Below are positions 34,917-43,378 of a stretch of 64,000 nucleotides of DNA, one piece after another. The translations under genes were made by a program, and so were the position numbers. Numbering within the stretch: position 1 is the stretch's first letter; each line of letters begins with the position of its first letter. The stretch spans positions 1,302,001 through 1,366,000 of the forward strand of contig NZ_CP094494.1 of assembly GCF_022810765.1 (NCBI RefSeq), written 5' to 3'. Origin of the DNA: Winogradskyella sp. MH6 (GTDB lineage Bacteria; Bacteroidota; Bacteroidia; Flavobacteriales; Flavobacteriaceae). The notes beneath the pieces were generated by a model. It worked only from the letters and a program-made list of their open reading frames with translations, did not search any database and had not been told where the DNA came from.

Positions 34917-37745
34917 TTATATTTTTAAGTTGACTTTTAACCCAACTTCACTCATTAAAGGAGTATTGAAAAAGTTAAGATTATGTCCAGAATTGGTATC
35001 AAAAAGTGATGAATAAGGAGATGCTCCTCTGTATTTTGTAAATGTGATGAGGTTATGAGCGTAAAGTCCTATTTCAACTTGCCTGAAAAAATCATAATTA
35101 CTTTTAGCAAAATCATAAGAGAGCTCAATGGTTCTTAAGTTAAGATAGCCAGCATCTTCAATAGCTTCTTCTGCAACACCACTGAAGCCGTAGCGTACAA
35201 AGCGGTTATTTTCAATACCATCTTCAGGATTATAAAAATCTACAGGAATTGTATTGGTATTGCCTTGTGTGTTTACACCATTAAAAACATAATTTGTAAT
35301 GTTTCTTTGATCTGCAGATTGTCGTGATCTGCCAAAATAGTTAAGTACATTTTGAGTACCATTCCATGTATCTCCACCCTTTTGGTAGTCTAACGTGAAA
35401 TGGAATTTTAATTTCTTCCAGGTAAAACGATTAGAAAAGCCAAGTGTAAAATCTGGTACAGGATTACCAATAATTTGTTGTTCTGTATCTACAATTGGGT
35501 AGCCATTGCCATCTATAATGATATTGTTTTGAGTGTCTCTTGCAAAAGCAGTTCCTACAATAACACCAGCAGGTTGGCCAACGATTAAATTTTTAGACAC
35601 ATTTTGAAAACCTGCAATTGGTACACGCTCTTCATTATTGTATAGTTTGGTAACCTTATTTTGGTTTGTCATAAAGCTTAGTCTGCTATTCCAACGCACA
35701 GAGCCAAACCTTTCAGAAACATCTAATTGCAGCTCTAGACCTTTATTGGTAATATCTGCAATATTTTGAAGTTGAAATTGATTGCCTTCCAAAACAGGGA
35801 ACATACTTCCTTTGGTTTTTGAGCCAAAATAGCTTGCAGTAAAATCCCAATAAGCATCCCATAAATAAAAGTCTAAATCGAGATTAAAAGAATAATCGTG
35901 TCGCTCTTCTAAATCTAAGTCTTCGTTTATAAATAAGTCAATGTTACTAGTGTAGCCAAGACTTTCTGAAGGTAATAACTGCAGACTGTTGTGACTTTGA
36001 TTGTTGTAAAAAAGAGGCATTTCATTAACATCAAAAGCACTTGTTGCGCTAAGCGAAAAATCGTAAAAATCATAGATGTCTAAAATATCTGCTAAATCAA
36101 CTTTTATAATAGATGAAGGTAATAGCAATTTGTTTTTCTGAATGGAAGATATATATGAAGTATTACTAAATATAATTTTAGAGTGTCTCTTGTATTCTAG
36201 AGCAACAGACTGATGTGGTCGCAGCACATTTCTATTAATGCGATTAGAGATTTCAGTGGTGTTATTTGGATTTGAAAATGTAAGGGCATCAAAACCCTCA
36301 GATTCTTTGAATGTATAATCTAATTGCTCATTTTTAAATCTAGTAATGGAACGTACATCTATGGAAAAATCTCCTAAGTATTTATCATAGTGCAAGTCTA
36401 GCATAGCATTGAAGCTATTGTTTTTTATGGTTTTGTTGCTTAGATAACCGTTTTCAAAACCTACAGTATTGGTAAACAAGCCAAATTTTTGTTCGTTTTC
36501 CGCTGTTTTATAGCTTAGTTGACTTCCTATTGAAAAGTCATCACCAATATTTATGTCATTTTCTAGGTTGGCTACAAATAAGGTGTTAGCATCATAGTTT
36601 TTATGGTTAAACAGCCATTCAGGATTGTTGTAGTTGGTTGGGCTAAAACTGCGTTGTGTATTGTCTGGTAAAACGCTGCCTTGACCATTATTAAAAGACA
36701 CAGGTGTTACCCATGAATTTAAAAGGAGGTTATTTCTAAATCCATTAATGTTAGGTTGGTTGTTTTTCCAGTGGCTGTATTTAATAAATGATTTCCAACT
36801 TAGTTCTTCACTGTTACGATTAAGGGTTTTAAAGTTTAGTACAAGATTGTTATTTATTTTTTGTGCTCTACCAAAAATATCTTCAGTGTTTTTATGACTA
36901 AAGTCAAGTCCTGTAGTCCATTCATCTGTATCAACATCAAAATACACATTGGTAAATCTACTAATGGCAGTATTTAACACGCTATTGTTGTACTGCTTAG
37001 AGCTAACTCCATTTCCATTGCCTTGCGTAACCAGTCTGCCGTTGTTGTCGTATATATAATTACTTCCATCAAACTCTAAAGTATTTAGGTTTGGTCCATA
37101 AGAAAAGATGCTTCCTGTTTCTGGCCCTAAAAAAGCAATAGATCCATTTTCGGTGGCTCCTTGGCTGTAGGAAGATTGTAACTTTGGTAAGTTACTTTCC
37201 TTAACAAACTGAAAGCTTAAGTTAGATTTTACTCCAACCTGAAAATAAATATCTGGATTAAAATAGGTTAGGTTAACATGTTCTGGGTCCAGTTGAATGT
37301 CTTTAATTCTATGCAAAGCGTTATAGTTACCTTTTTTGTTGTAGCTATGTTTTGAATTTGCTATGGAAGGTATTTTAAAACGTTCTTTTTTTTTGTTTTT
37401 TAAAGCTTCACTATAAGCGTCAGTTTCAATAGGTTTTACTTTTACTCGCTTAACCGCTGTTTTTTGTATGGCTCCGAACATATCAGCTGTCACTGTAATT
37501 TCCTTTGGATCCATACCAACATAGCTAATAACTATAACATCACCTACGTTACATTTTATACTGTAATTTCCATCAAAATCGGTTTGTACTCCATTGGTTG
37601 TTCCTTTAACAAATATATTTGCTCCAGGAAGTGGTAATCCGTCTGATGAAGTGGTGAGTGTTCCTGTTACCGTTCCTTCTTGAGCGAAACAGAACACTGG
37701 GAATAATATGAGCAATACGAATATTTTGAATGTAATTTTATTCAT
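34917..37745 (-). CDS. SusC-like outer-membrane barrel protein lacking a recognisable plug domain
   Basis: A 942-residue protein. The signal peptide ends near CFAQ (residue 22), and a carboxypeptidase-like regulatory domain follows (about 23-90; GTVTGTLTTSSDGLPLPGAN). SusC proteins next carry a plug of about 130 residues with IRIRG, VIDGV and IYGSR motifs. None of these is here; only a basic linker of about 75 residues (KNKKKERFKIPSIANSKHSY) leads into the barrel, which begins near IYFQVGVKSNLSFQFVKESN. The rest is typical SusC barrel (NRFTWKKLKFHFTLDYQKGG, GYLNLRTIELSYDF) ending in SEVGLKVNLKI. It is the first gene of an operon with the A2M protein, which carries the missing domain type. No SusD lipoprotein is nearby. 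The substrate is unknown. Confidence 0.88.
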   Translation of the reverse strand: MNKITFKIFVLLILFPVFCFAQEGTVTGTLTTSSDGLPLPGANIFVKGTTNGVQTDFDGNYSIKCNVGDVIVISYVGMDPKEITVTADMFGAIQKTAVKRVKVKPIETDAYSEALKNKKKERFKIPSIANSKHSYNKKGNYNALHRIKDIQLDPEHVNLTYFNPDIYFQVGVKSNLSFQFVKESNLPKLQSSYSQGATENGSIAFLGPETGSIFSYGPNLNTLEFDGSNYIYDNNGRLVTQGNGNGVSSKQYNNSVLNTAISRFTNVYFDVDTDEWTTGLDFSHKNTEDIFGRAQKINNNLVLNFKTLNRNSEELSWKSFIKYSHWKNNQPNINGFRNNLLLNSWVTPVSFNNGQGSVLPDNTQRSFSPTNYNNPEWLFNHKNYDANTLFVANLENDINIGDDFSIGSQLSYKTAENEQKFGLFTNTVGFENGYLSNKTIKNNSFNAMLDLHYDKYLGDFSIDVRSITRFKNEQLDYTFKESEGFDALTFSNPNNTTEISNRINRNVLRPHQSVALEYKRHSKIIFSNTSYISSIQKNKLLLPSSIIKVDLADILDIYDFYDFSLSATSAFDVNEMPLFYNNQSHNSLQLLPSESLGYTSNIDLFINEDLDLEERHDYSFNLDLDFYLWDAYWDFTASYFGSKTKGSMFPVLEGNQFQLQNIADITNKGLELQLDVSERFGSVRWNSRLSFMTNQNKVTKLYNNEERVPIAGFQNVSKNLIVGQPAGVIVGTAFARDTQNNIIIDGNGYPIVDTEQQIIGNPVPDFTLGFSNRFTWKKLKFHFTLDYQKGGDTWNGTQNVLNYFGRSRQSADQRNITNYVFNGVNTQGNTNTIPVDFYNPEDGIENNRFVRYGFSGVAEEAIEDAGYLNLRTIELSYDFAKSNYDFFRQVEIGLYAHNLITFTKYRGASPYSSLFDTNSGHNLNFFNTPLMSEVGLKVNLKI

Positions 37746-37767
37746 AGTTGTGTGTGTTGGTTGATTT

Positions 37768-37775
37768 CAAATGTA
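37768..37775 (-). promoter_or_regulatory. -7 element of the barrel-A2M operon
   Basis: TACATTTG on the minus strand is a perfect -7 match, 22 nt upstream of the ATG of the SusC-like gene. No -33 TTG stands at 17-23 nt, which may suggest an activator-dependent promoter. Confidence 0.5.
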
Positions 37776-37845
37776 TAATCAACTTCATTGGTTAGAAATA
37801 AGGAATGAGTGAAATGCCCAAATGAATGAGTAAAGTGAGTAAAAC

Positions 37846-37870
37846 AAAAAACCTCACCATTTCTGATGAG
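37846..37870 (-). terminator. GAAA-loop terminator after the AhpD-like gene (copy 2 of a 25-nt repeat)
   Basis: The same hairpin as at 30275-30299, on the minus strand: CTCATCA-GAAA-TGGTGAG, then G and six T. It lies 42 nt after the AhpD-like stop. Confidence 0.85.
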
Positions 37871-37911
37871 GATTGAATCTAATATGTCTAAAAATCTAGT
37901 AATCTATAGGT

Positions 37912-38514
37912 CTAGTAAATACTTCCATCATGCTTCCCCTTTTCCCAGCCGTGTTTCCCTAAATATTGATCCGCACTTTCTACAGCTCCAGTTTCAATAT
38001 CGGTTCCCATAGAGTCGTTCCAACGGTTGAGGTAACCAAAAAGTGAAATAACTCCAAGCATTTCCACAATTTCTCCTTCGTCCCAATGTTGGTATAAGCG
38101 TTCTTTTATTTCTGCATTCACAGTATTAGGCACTTGGCTAGCCGCCAAACTAAAATCTAAAGCAGCACGCTCAGCCTCATTAAATGCAGGATGCGTTTTG
38201 TATTCCCAAATATTATCGAGTTGTTCTTGTTCGGCACCATAACGTTCAGCTGCTCTAATGGCATGTGCCTGGCAGTATCTGCAACCTGTAGCGTTACTAC
38301 TTACCCAAGCAATCATTCGCTTTAAAGCAGAAGTTACGCGACCTTCATTTGCCATTACAGCTTTATTCAAATTTATAAACGCTTTACTTATGGCAGGTCT
38401 GCGTTGCATGGTTAAGACTGAATTAGGGCAAAACCCTAAAGTTTCATTAAAGAATTCTGCTAATTCCTTGGTTTCTAAATCGTGCTCTGGAGATAACGGA
38501 GTTACTAGTGCCAT
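37912..38514 (-). CDS. Carboxymuconolactone decarboxylase/AhpD-like peroxidase-related protein
   Basis: A 200-residue, all-helical protein of the AhpD/CMD superfamily. The redox pair is in ATGCRYCQAHAIRAAERYG (CxxC followed by His), the site used by AhpD to reduce hydroperoxides. Upstream are FFNETLGFCPNSVLTMQRRP and KRMIAWVSSNATGC, and the C-terminal half has EIVEMLGVISLFGYLNRWND. A longer uncharacterised peroxidase-related subfamily fits its size. It is divergent from an OsmC-like gene, another thiol peroxidase type, so the pair may share an oxidative or organic-peroxide stress role. This is inferred from context only. Confidence 0.85.
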   Translation of the reverse strand: MALVTPLSPEHDLETKELAEFFNETLGFCPNSVLTMQRRPAISKAFINLNKAVMANEGRVTSALKRMIAWVSSNATGCRYCQAHAIRAAERYGAEQEQLDNIWEYKTHPAFNEAERAALDFSLAASQVPNTVNAEIKERLYQHWDEGEIVEMLGVISLFGYLNRWNDSMGTDIETGAVESADQYLGKHGWEKGKHDGSIY

Positions 38515-38531
38515 AGTTATTTTTTTAGTGG

Positions 38532-38539
38532 TATTTTTG
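38532..38539 (+). promoter_or_regulatory. -7 promoter element of the osmC-recJ unit
   Basis: TATTTTTG is a perfect -7 match, 41 nt before the osmC-like ATG. It lies between divergent starts. Confidence 0.5.
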
Positions 38540-38580
38540 AATGTACAAGATAGCAGTTCTATAAATTAAACTAAAAGAAA

Positions 38581-39018
38581 ATGGAACATAAAATAGTAAC
38601 ACATTGGCAAGGAGGACTAACATTTGAGTCAGACAATCCTAGTGGAAAAACTGTAATAATGGATACTAATATTGAAGGTCAAAATGAACGTTTTGGACTT
38701 TCGCCTAAAGCTATGATGTTGTCATCTTTAGCTGGTTGCTCTGGCTTAGATGTGATTTCTATCTTGAATAAAATGAATGAAAAGATAGATGATTTCAAAA
38801 TTGAAGTTTCAGGTGAATTAACTGAAGAACACCCAAAGTTTTATCACTCTGTTAAGGTAGATTACCATTTTTATGGTTCAGATTTAAATAGGAAAAAATG
38901 TGAACGTGCTGTAAACCTATCAGTCGAAAAATATTGTGGAGTGATGGAGATGTTTAGACAATTTGCAGAAGTAGAAACCGAAATATTTTACCACGTAGGA
39001 ACTAAGCACAATATGTAA
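38581..39018 (+). CDS. OsmC family protein
   Basis: A 145-residue OsmC/Ohr-fold protein. Members use two Cys residues to reduce organic hydroperoxides. The two conserved sites are LAGCSGLDVISILNKM (about residue 54) and VEKYCGVMEMF (about residue 120); the first Cys is followed by SGLDV as in the YhfA-like branch rather than the Ohr branch. A dimeric cytosolic enzyme is expected. It starts an operon: recJ begins 6 nt after its stop, then an MFS gene. The AhpD-like gene is divergent. The specific substrate cannot be read. Confidence 0.88.
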   Translation: MEHKIVTHWQGGLTFESDNPSGKTVIMDTNIEGQNERFGLSPKAMMLSSLAGCSGLDVISILNKMNEKIDDFKIEVSGELTEEHPKFYHSVKVDYHFYGSDLNRKKCERAVNLSVEKYCGVMEMFRQFAEVETEIFYHVGTKHNM

Positions 39019-39024
39019 TCTTGT

Positions 39025-40716
39025 ATGCGTTGGACCTTAAAACCAAAACCAGAACCTTCAAAAGTTCAAGCTTTAAAAAATGCACTTCAGGTTGATGAAG
39101 TCGTGGCAACATTATTGCTGCAACGTGGTATCGAAACCTTTGAAGAGGCTAAAACGTTTTTCAGACCAAGTTTTGAGGATTTACACGACCCATACCTCAT
39201 GAAGGATATGGATAAGGCCGTCACACGCATAGAGCAAGCTATAGCAGAAGGTGAAAACATTTTGGTTTACGGAGATTATGATGTTGATGGTACTACTTCG
39301 GTGGCTTTAATGTCTTCCTATTTAAAAACCAGAACTGCAAATGTAGCCACATATATTCCAGATCGTTATGAAGAAGGTTATGGTGTGTCTTACCAAGGTA
39401 TTGATTTTGCAGATGATAATGGTTTTAGCCTAATTATTGCTTTAGATTGTGGTATTAAAGCCATTGAAAAAGTAGCTTATGCTAAAGAAAAAGGCATTGA
39501 CTTTATCATTTGCGATCACCACAGACCAGGAGACGAAATACCAGATGCAGTTGCGGTTTTAGATCCTAAACGAGACGATTGCGAATATCCTTTTAAAGAA
39601 CTTTGTGGTTGTGGAGTCGGCTTTAAGTTAATCACTGCCATAGCCTTTAAACAAGGACAAACTGTCGAAGATTTAACCGAATATCTCGATTTGGTAGCCA
39701 CAGCAATTGGTGCAGATATTGTACCTATTGTTGGCGAAAATAGAGCACTTGCTTATTTCGGTTTACAGGTTATAAATACCAATCCAAGACCAGGAATAAA
39801 GGCCATTATTGCTGAGGTAAAAAAAGAAGAATTATCCATTATCGATGTGGTTTTTATTGTAGCGCCACGTATTAATGCAGCAGGCAGAATGAAACATGGT
39901 AACCATGCTGTAACCTTATTAACCGAAACCGATTTCAATCTAGCAGCTAGTTATGCTGTAGATATCGATCAGTTTAATACAGACCGAAAGGAAACCGACA
40001 GACTTATCACCGAAGAAGCCTTACTTCAAATTGAAAAAAACAAAGAAAAAGACCGATTTACAACTGTTGTTTATGATGAAAATTGGCATAAAGGTGTCAT
40101 AGGTATTGTTGCTTCTAGACTTACTGAGACCTATTACAGACCAACATTGGTATTTACAAAAAGTGGCGATAAGTTAGCTGCTTCAGCACGTTCCGTGAAA
40201 GGTTTTGATGTGTATAACGCATTAGAAGCTTGTAGAGAATTTATAGAGCAATTCGGAGGTCATAAATATGCTGCTGGTTTAACCTTGCTACCAGAAAACT
40301 ATGAGGCGTTCAAAGCTAAATTTGAAGCGGTTGTAAAAGAAACCATAGACCCTAAACTTCTAACTCCAGAATTGAAAATCGATTTAGAGATTAACCTCAA
40401 CCAGATTGATGATAAACTAATGCGGATTACTCGTCAGTTTGCTCCATTTGGACCTGGAAATATGACACCAGTCTTTATGACTCAAGGCATTCAAGATACA
40501 GGTTGGGGAAAATGTGTTGGTGAAGGAGATAAACATTTACGTTTTACAGGAATTCAACCCAACAGCAACTCTATTGTGTGCATTGGTTTTGGACTTGGCG
40601 ATAAATTAGAATTGATAAAAGACAAAAAACCATTTGATGCTGCCTACACCATAGATGAAAATCATTGGAATGGTAATGTTAGTTTACAGTTGAAATTAAA
40701 GGATATTAAAGCATAA
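39025..40716 (+). CDS. recJ: Single-stranded-DNA-specific exonuclease RecJ
   Basis: 5'-3' ssDNA exonuclease used in recombination and mismatch repair. The 563-residue protein has the DHH phosphoesterase core: YGDYDVDGTTSVALM (about residues 84-98), ALDCGIKA, FIICDHHRPGDEIPDAVAVL (motif III) and the DHHA1 part with GVIGIVASRLTE and FGGHKYAAGLT, then an OB-fold C-terminal part (RQFAPFGPGNMTPVF). The start MRWTLKPKPEPSKVQALKNA is the usual RecJ beginning. It is the middle gene of osmC-recJ-MFS; the MFS gene starts 4 nt later. Confidence 0.95.
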   Translation: MRWTLKPKPEPSKVQALKNALQVDEVVATLLLQRGIETFEEAKTFFRPSFEDLHDPYLMKDMDKAVTRIEQAIAEGENILVYGDYDVDGTTSVALMSSYLKTRTANVATYIPDRYEEGYGVSYQGIDFADDNGFSLIIALDCGIKAIEKVAYAKEKGIDFIICDHHRPGDEIPDAVAVLDPKRDDCEYPFKELCGCGVGFKLITAIAFKQGQTVEDLTEYLDLVATAIGADIVPIVGENRALAYFGLQVINTNPRPGIKAIIAEVKKEELSIIDVVFIVAPRINAAGRMKHGNHAVTLLTETDFNLAASYAVDIDQFNTDRKETDRLITEEALLQIEKNKEKDRFTTVVYDENWHKGVIGIVASRLTETYYRPTLVFTKSGDKLAASARSVKGFDVYNALEACREFIEQFGGHKYAAGLTLLPENYEAFKAKFEAVVKETIDPKLLTPELKIDLEINLNQIDDKLMRITRQFAPFGPGNMTPVFMTQGIQDTGWGKCVGEGDKHLRFTGIQPNSNSIVCIGFGLGDKLELIKDKKPFDAAYTIDENHWNGNVSLQLKLKDIKA

Positions 40717-40720
40717 GATT

Positions 40721-41995
40721 TTGGCAAAAACAGATCCATACGCAGCACTCCGCTTTAAAGAATTCAACATCTTTCTTTTAGTAAGATTCGCTTTGGTTTT
40801 TGGCTGGTCCATGCAGTTTTTGGTTATTGAATGGCAAGTGTATGACATTACCAATTCAAAATTAAGTTTAGCTCTTATTGGTTTGTGTGAATTCATTCCA
40901 GCATTTTTCTTAGCGCCCTCTGCAGGTCATATTGTAGATAGAAAAGAAAAACGAAACCTTTTCATCCTCTGCATTACGTTGTTTTCTTTAATAAGTTTTG
41001 GCTTGTTTTGGTTAACCTCAGAGCAAGTTGAAGCCAATTGGAGTGCCAACAGCATTTTAATAGGTATTTACAGTTTAGTCTTTTTTGGTGGTGTTTTAAG
41101 AGCCTTTTTTGGACCTACTATTTTTTCATTAATTGCTCTAATTGTTCCAAAGTCAGCTTATCCTAATGCCGCAACTTGGAGTAGTAGTACGTGGAAAGGT
41201 GCTGCTGTTTTTGGTGCATTATGTGGTGGTTTTCTTATCGCATGGATTGGAGTGCACTATACCTTAGGAATTATTTTTGGCTTGGTGATGTTGGCTCTAG
41301 TGTTGGTTTTTCAAATTGGTAAAAAGCCTATTTTAAATAAAGCGATCAACGAATCCATGAAAGAAAGTTTAATATCTGGAATCAAGTTTGTGTTTAACGA
41401 CAAGGTTATTCTAGGGGCACTAACATTAGATATGGTTGCTGTGTTATTTGGTGGAGCGGTTGCCATTTTTGCTGTGTTTGCAAAAGATGTTTTAGATGCA
41501 GGGCCTAAAGGCTTCGGGATTTTGAATGCAGCACTATCATCTGGAAGTATTATTACCATGGTAGCAACGACCTATATCCCAATCACGAAGAATACTGGTA
41601 AAAAATTGTTGACAGCCGTTTTTGGATTTGGTGTGTTTATGATCATTTTTGGGGCTTCAAAACTATTGTGGCTTAGCGTTATTGCATTGTTCTGTTCTGG
41701 TGTGTTTGATGGTATTTCTATGGTAGTTCGGCAAACCATACTTCAACTTAAAACTCCAGATCATATGCGAGGACGCGTAGGTGCTGTAAATTCTATGTTT
41801 GTGGGTTCTTCTAATGAACTTGGTGCGGTGGAAAGCGGTGTTGCAGCAAGAATATTTGGTGCGCCCTTAGCTGTTGTTCTTGGAGGTTCGGTTACGTTAC
41901 TTGTTGTAGCTATAATGAGTTTAAAAAATAAACCACTTCGCGAACTCGATTTGCAACAAGATGTTGAAGAACATTACGATGAGGTTAAAAACTAG
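40721..41995 (+). CDS. MFS transporter
   Basis: A 424-residue inner-membrane transporter with about 12 membrane segments. The start is TTG (TTGGCAAAAACA) 4 nt after the recJ stop; no in-frame ATG is available, and MAKTDPYAALRFKEFNIFLL makes a normal N-terminus. Early TM segments contain GWSMQFLVIEWQVYDITNSK and the loop GHIVDRKEKRN, the MFS signature between TM2 and TM3. The second half has MRGRVGAVNSMFVGSSNELG, typical of the EntS/DHA3-like branch of exporters. The substrate is unknown. The stop overlaps the end of convergent lpxH by 3 nt. Confidence 0.87.
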   Translation: MAKTDPYAALRFKEFNIFLLVRFALVFGWSMQFLVIEWQVYDITNSKLSLALIGLCEFIPAFFLAPSAGHIVDRKEKRNLFILCITLFSLISFGLFWLTSEQVEANWSANSILIGIYSLVFFGGVLRAFFGPTIFSLIALIVPKSAYPNAATWSSSTWKGAAVFGALCGGFLIAWIGVHYTLGIIFGLVMLALVLVFQIGKKPILNKAINESMKESLISGIKFVFNDKVILGALTLDMVAVLFGGAVAIFAVFAKDVLDAGPKGFGILNAALSSGSIITMVATTYIPITKNTGKKLLTAVFGFGVFMIIFGASKLLWLSVIALFCSGVFDGISMVVRQTILQLKTPDHMRGRVGAVNSMFVGSSNELGAVESGVAARIFGAPLAVVLGGSVTLLVVAIMSLKNKPLRELDLQQDVEEHYDEVKN

Positions 41996-42765
41996 TATTC
42001 CTTCAACTCAAAAGTTTCTCCATCAAAAACACCATAAGTGTAATACTGAATCCAATCTCCTAGATTAATGTATTTTGAGCTGTCATTGAGCTCAATATCT
42101 AAAGGCAAATGTCTGTGACCGAAAATAAAATAGTCGCGATGCTTTTCTTCGAGTTTACGCTTACAATAAGCTACTAACCATTCTTTGTCTTCCCCTAGAA
42201 ACTTAGCATCATCATCACCAGAAATCAGCTTATTTTTTACAGAAAAGTATTGTGCAATTCTTACGCCAATATCTGGATGTAACCATCTAAACAACCATTG
42301 AAAGAAAGGATTGGTAAAAACTTTCTTCATGCGTTTATAGCCTTTATCTTCTGGACCCAAACCATCTCCGTGACCAATAAAAAAAGAGGTATTATTGAAA
42401 GTGAATTCTTGTGGTTTATGAAAAACAGGAATATTCAATTCGTCTTCAAAATACCCATTCATCCACAAATCATGATTGCCAACAAAAAAATAAATTGGAA
42501 TTCCTGAATCTGTGATTTCTGCCAATTTACCCAAAGTTCTGGTAAAACCTTTTGGGATAACGGTTTTGTATTCAAACCAAAAATCAAATAAATCTCCCAT
42601 TAGAAAAATAGCAGCAGCATCTTTTTTTACTTCATCTAACCAAGCCACAAACTTTTTTTCACGAGGTCTAGACTTGTCACTCGTAGGAGCGCCAAGATGA
42701 TTGTCTGAAGCAAAGTATATTTTTTTGCCTTTCGGGATTTCTATTTGAAATTTGTTTTCAGTCAT
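41992..42765 (-). CDS. lpxH: UDP-2,3-diacylglucosamine diphosphatase (LpxH-like)
   Basis: Calcineurin-like metallophosphoesterase that makes lipid X in lipid A synthesis. The 257-residue protein has the metal motifs KIYFASDNHLGAP, FLMGDLFDFWFEYK, FFVGNHDLWM, FIGHGDGLGP and FIFGHRHLP. The DNHLG, with Asn-His in place of Leu-His, is usual in the Bacteroidota form. A membrane-facing helical insertion (NPFFQWLFRWLHPDIGVRIA) matches the LpxH cap. It stands downstream of queD, 43 nt apart, on the same strand. LpxG is the alternative, but the insertion and motif spacing fit LpxH. Confidence 0.9.
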   Translation of the reverse strand: MTENKFQIEIPKGKKIYFASDNHLGAPTSDKSRPREKKFVAWLDEVKKDAAAIFLMGDLFDFWFEYKTVIPKGFTRTLGKLAEITDSGIPIYFFVGNHDLWMNGYFEDELNIPVFHKPQEFTFNNTSFFIGHGDGLGPEDKGYKRMKKVFTNPFFQWLFRWLHPDIGVRIAQYFSVKNKLISGDDDAKFLGEDKEWLVAYCKRKLEEKHRDYFIFGHRHLPLDIELNDSSKYINLGDWIQYYTYGVFDGETFELKEY

Positions 42766-42770
42766 AATTA

Positions 42771-42800
42771 TGAGACCTTTCGACTGCGCTCAAGGTGACA
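42771..42800. repeat. REP-like intergenic hairpin between queD and lpxH
   Basis: The sequence ACCTTTCGACTGCGCTCAAG plus GTGACA pairs ACCTT with AAGGT around a GC-rich loop. The core TTCGACTGCGCTCA is a string I recall seeing as scattered palindromic repeats in many bacterial genomes. It is much more GC-rich than its surroundings. Only one copy is present here. Confidence 0.5.
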
Positions 42801-42808
42801 TTTCAAAT

Positions 42809-43261
42809 TTATTCATTATCAGAAGCGTACCATTCTGCAAAACTGGTTGCTGTCTCTTGAAGTTTTAAGGAGTGTAATTTAATATTATCTGGTAAACGCT
42901 CTTTTATTTTTTCGGCAAAGTCGATCACCATCATTTCGCTTGTAGGTTGATAATCAACAAGTAATATATTATGACCTCTGTCTTGTAACTCTTTTGCCAA
43001 TTCTACATGAGGTGTGTTTTTGTTAAAGACAGTTGCGTGATCAAAAACATCAACGATTTCTTCCTTTACAATTTTTTTTAGATCACCAAAATCGATGACC
43101 ATTCCAAACTTAACATTGCTGTTATCTGAAATTGGTGTGCCAATAACCGTAACATCTAACCTATAGCTGTGCCCATGTACATTTTTGCATTTACCATCGT
43201 AGCCATAAAGTGCATGACCAGTTTCAAAAGAGAATTGTTTTGTAATTCGGATTTTACTCAT
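42809..43261 (-). CDS. queD: 6-carboxy-5,6,7,8-tetrahydropterin synthase
   Basis: Converts dihydroneopterin triphosphate to carboxytetrahydropterin, the second step of queuosine/preQ0 synthesis. The 150-residue T-fold enzyme (PTPS family) starts MSKIRITKQFSFETGHALYG. Zinc ligands are the His of GHALY and the two His of NVHGHSYRL, with catalytic Cys in DGKCKNVHGH. C-terminal EMMVIDFAEKIKERLPDNIK and LQETATSFAEWY supply the pterin-binding Glu. A 7-residue longer frame (from 43282) is excluded because its start lies within the -7 box at 43280-43287. It is divergent from the 2OG oxygenase gene; no other que gene is here. Confidence 0.94.
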   Translation of the reverse strand: MSKIRITKQFSFETGHALYGYDGKCKNVHGHSYRLDVTVIGTPISDNSNVKFGMVIDFGDLKKIVKEEIVDVFDHATVFNKNTPHVELAKELQDRGHNILLVDYQPTSEMMVIDFAEKIKERLPDNIKLHSLKLQETATSFAEWYASDNE

Positions 43262-43279
43262 TCTAATAAAATAATACTG

Positions 43280-43287
43280 CAAAGATA
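43280..43287 (-). promoter_or_regulatory. -7 promoter element of queD
   Basis: TATCTTTG on the minus strand, 19 nt upstream of the ATG at 43261. It fixes the start of queD. Confidence 0.65.
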
Positions 43288-43318
43288 TTATAAATGTAAA
43301 ACGAAAGGGATTTTAGAT

Positions 43319-43326
43319 TACATTTG
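43319..43326 (+). promoter_or_regulatory. -7 promoter element of the 2OG oxygenase gene
   Basis: TACATTTG, divergent from the queD promoter 31 nt away. The predicted transcript starts near 43332, giving a leader of about 47 nt that includes a 7-codon ORF (MKKHFFF, 43349-43372) in frame with and just before the main gene. Confidence 0.6.
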
Positions 43327-43378
43327 CGCACTTTTTTAGAGATTTAAAATGAAAAAACACTTCTTTTTTTAGACTAAA

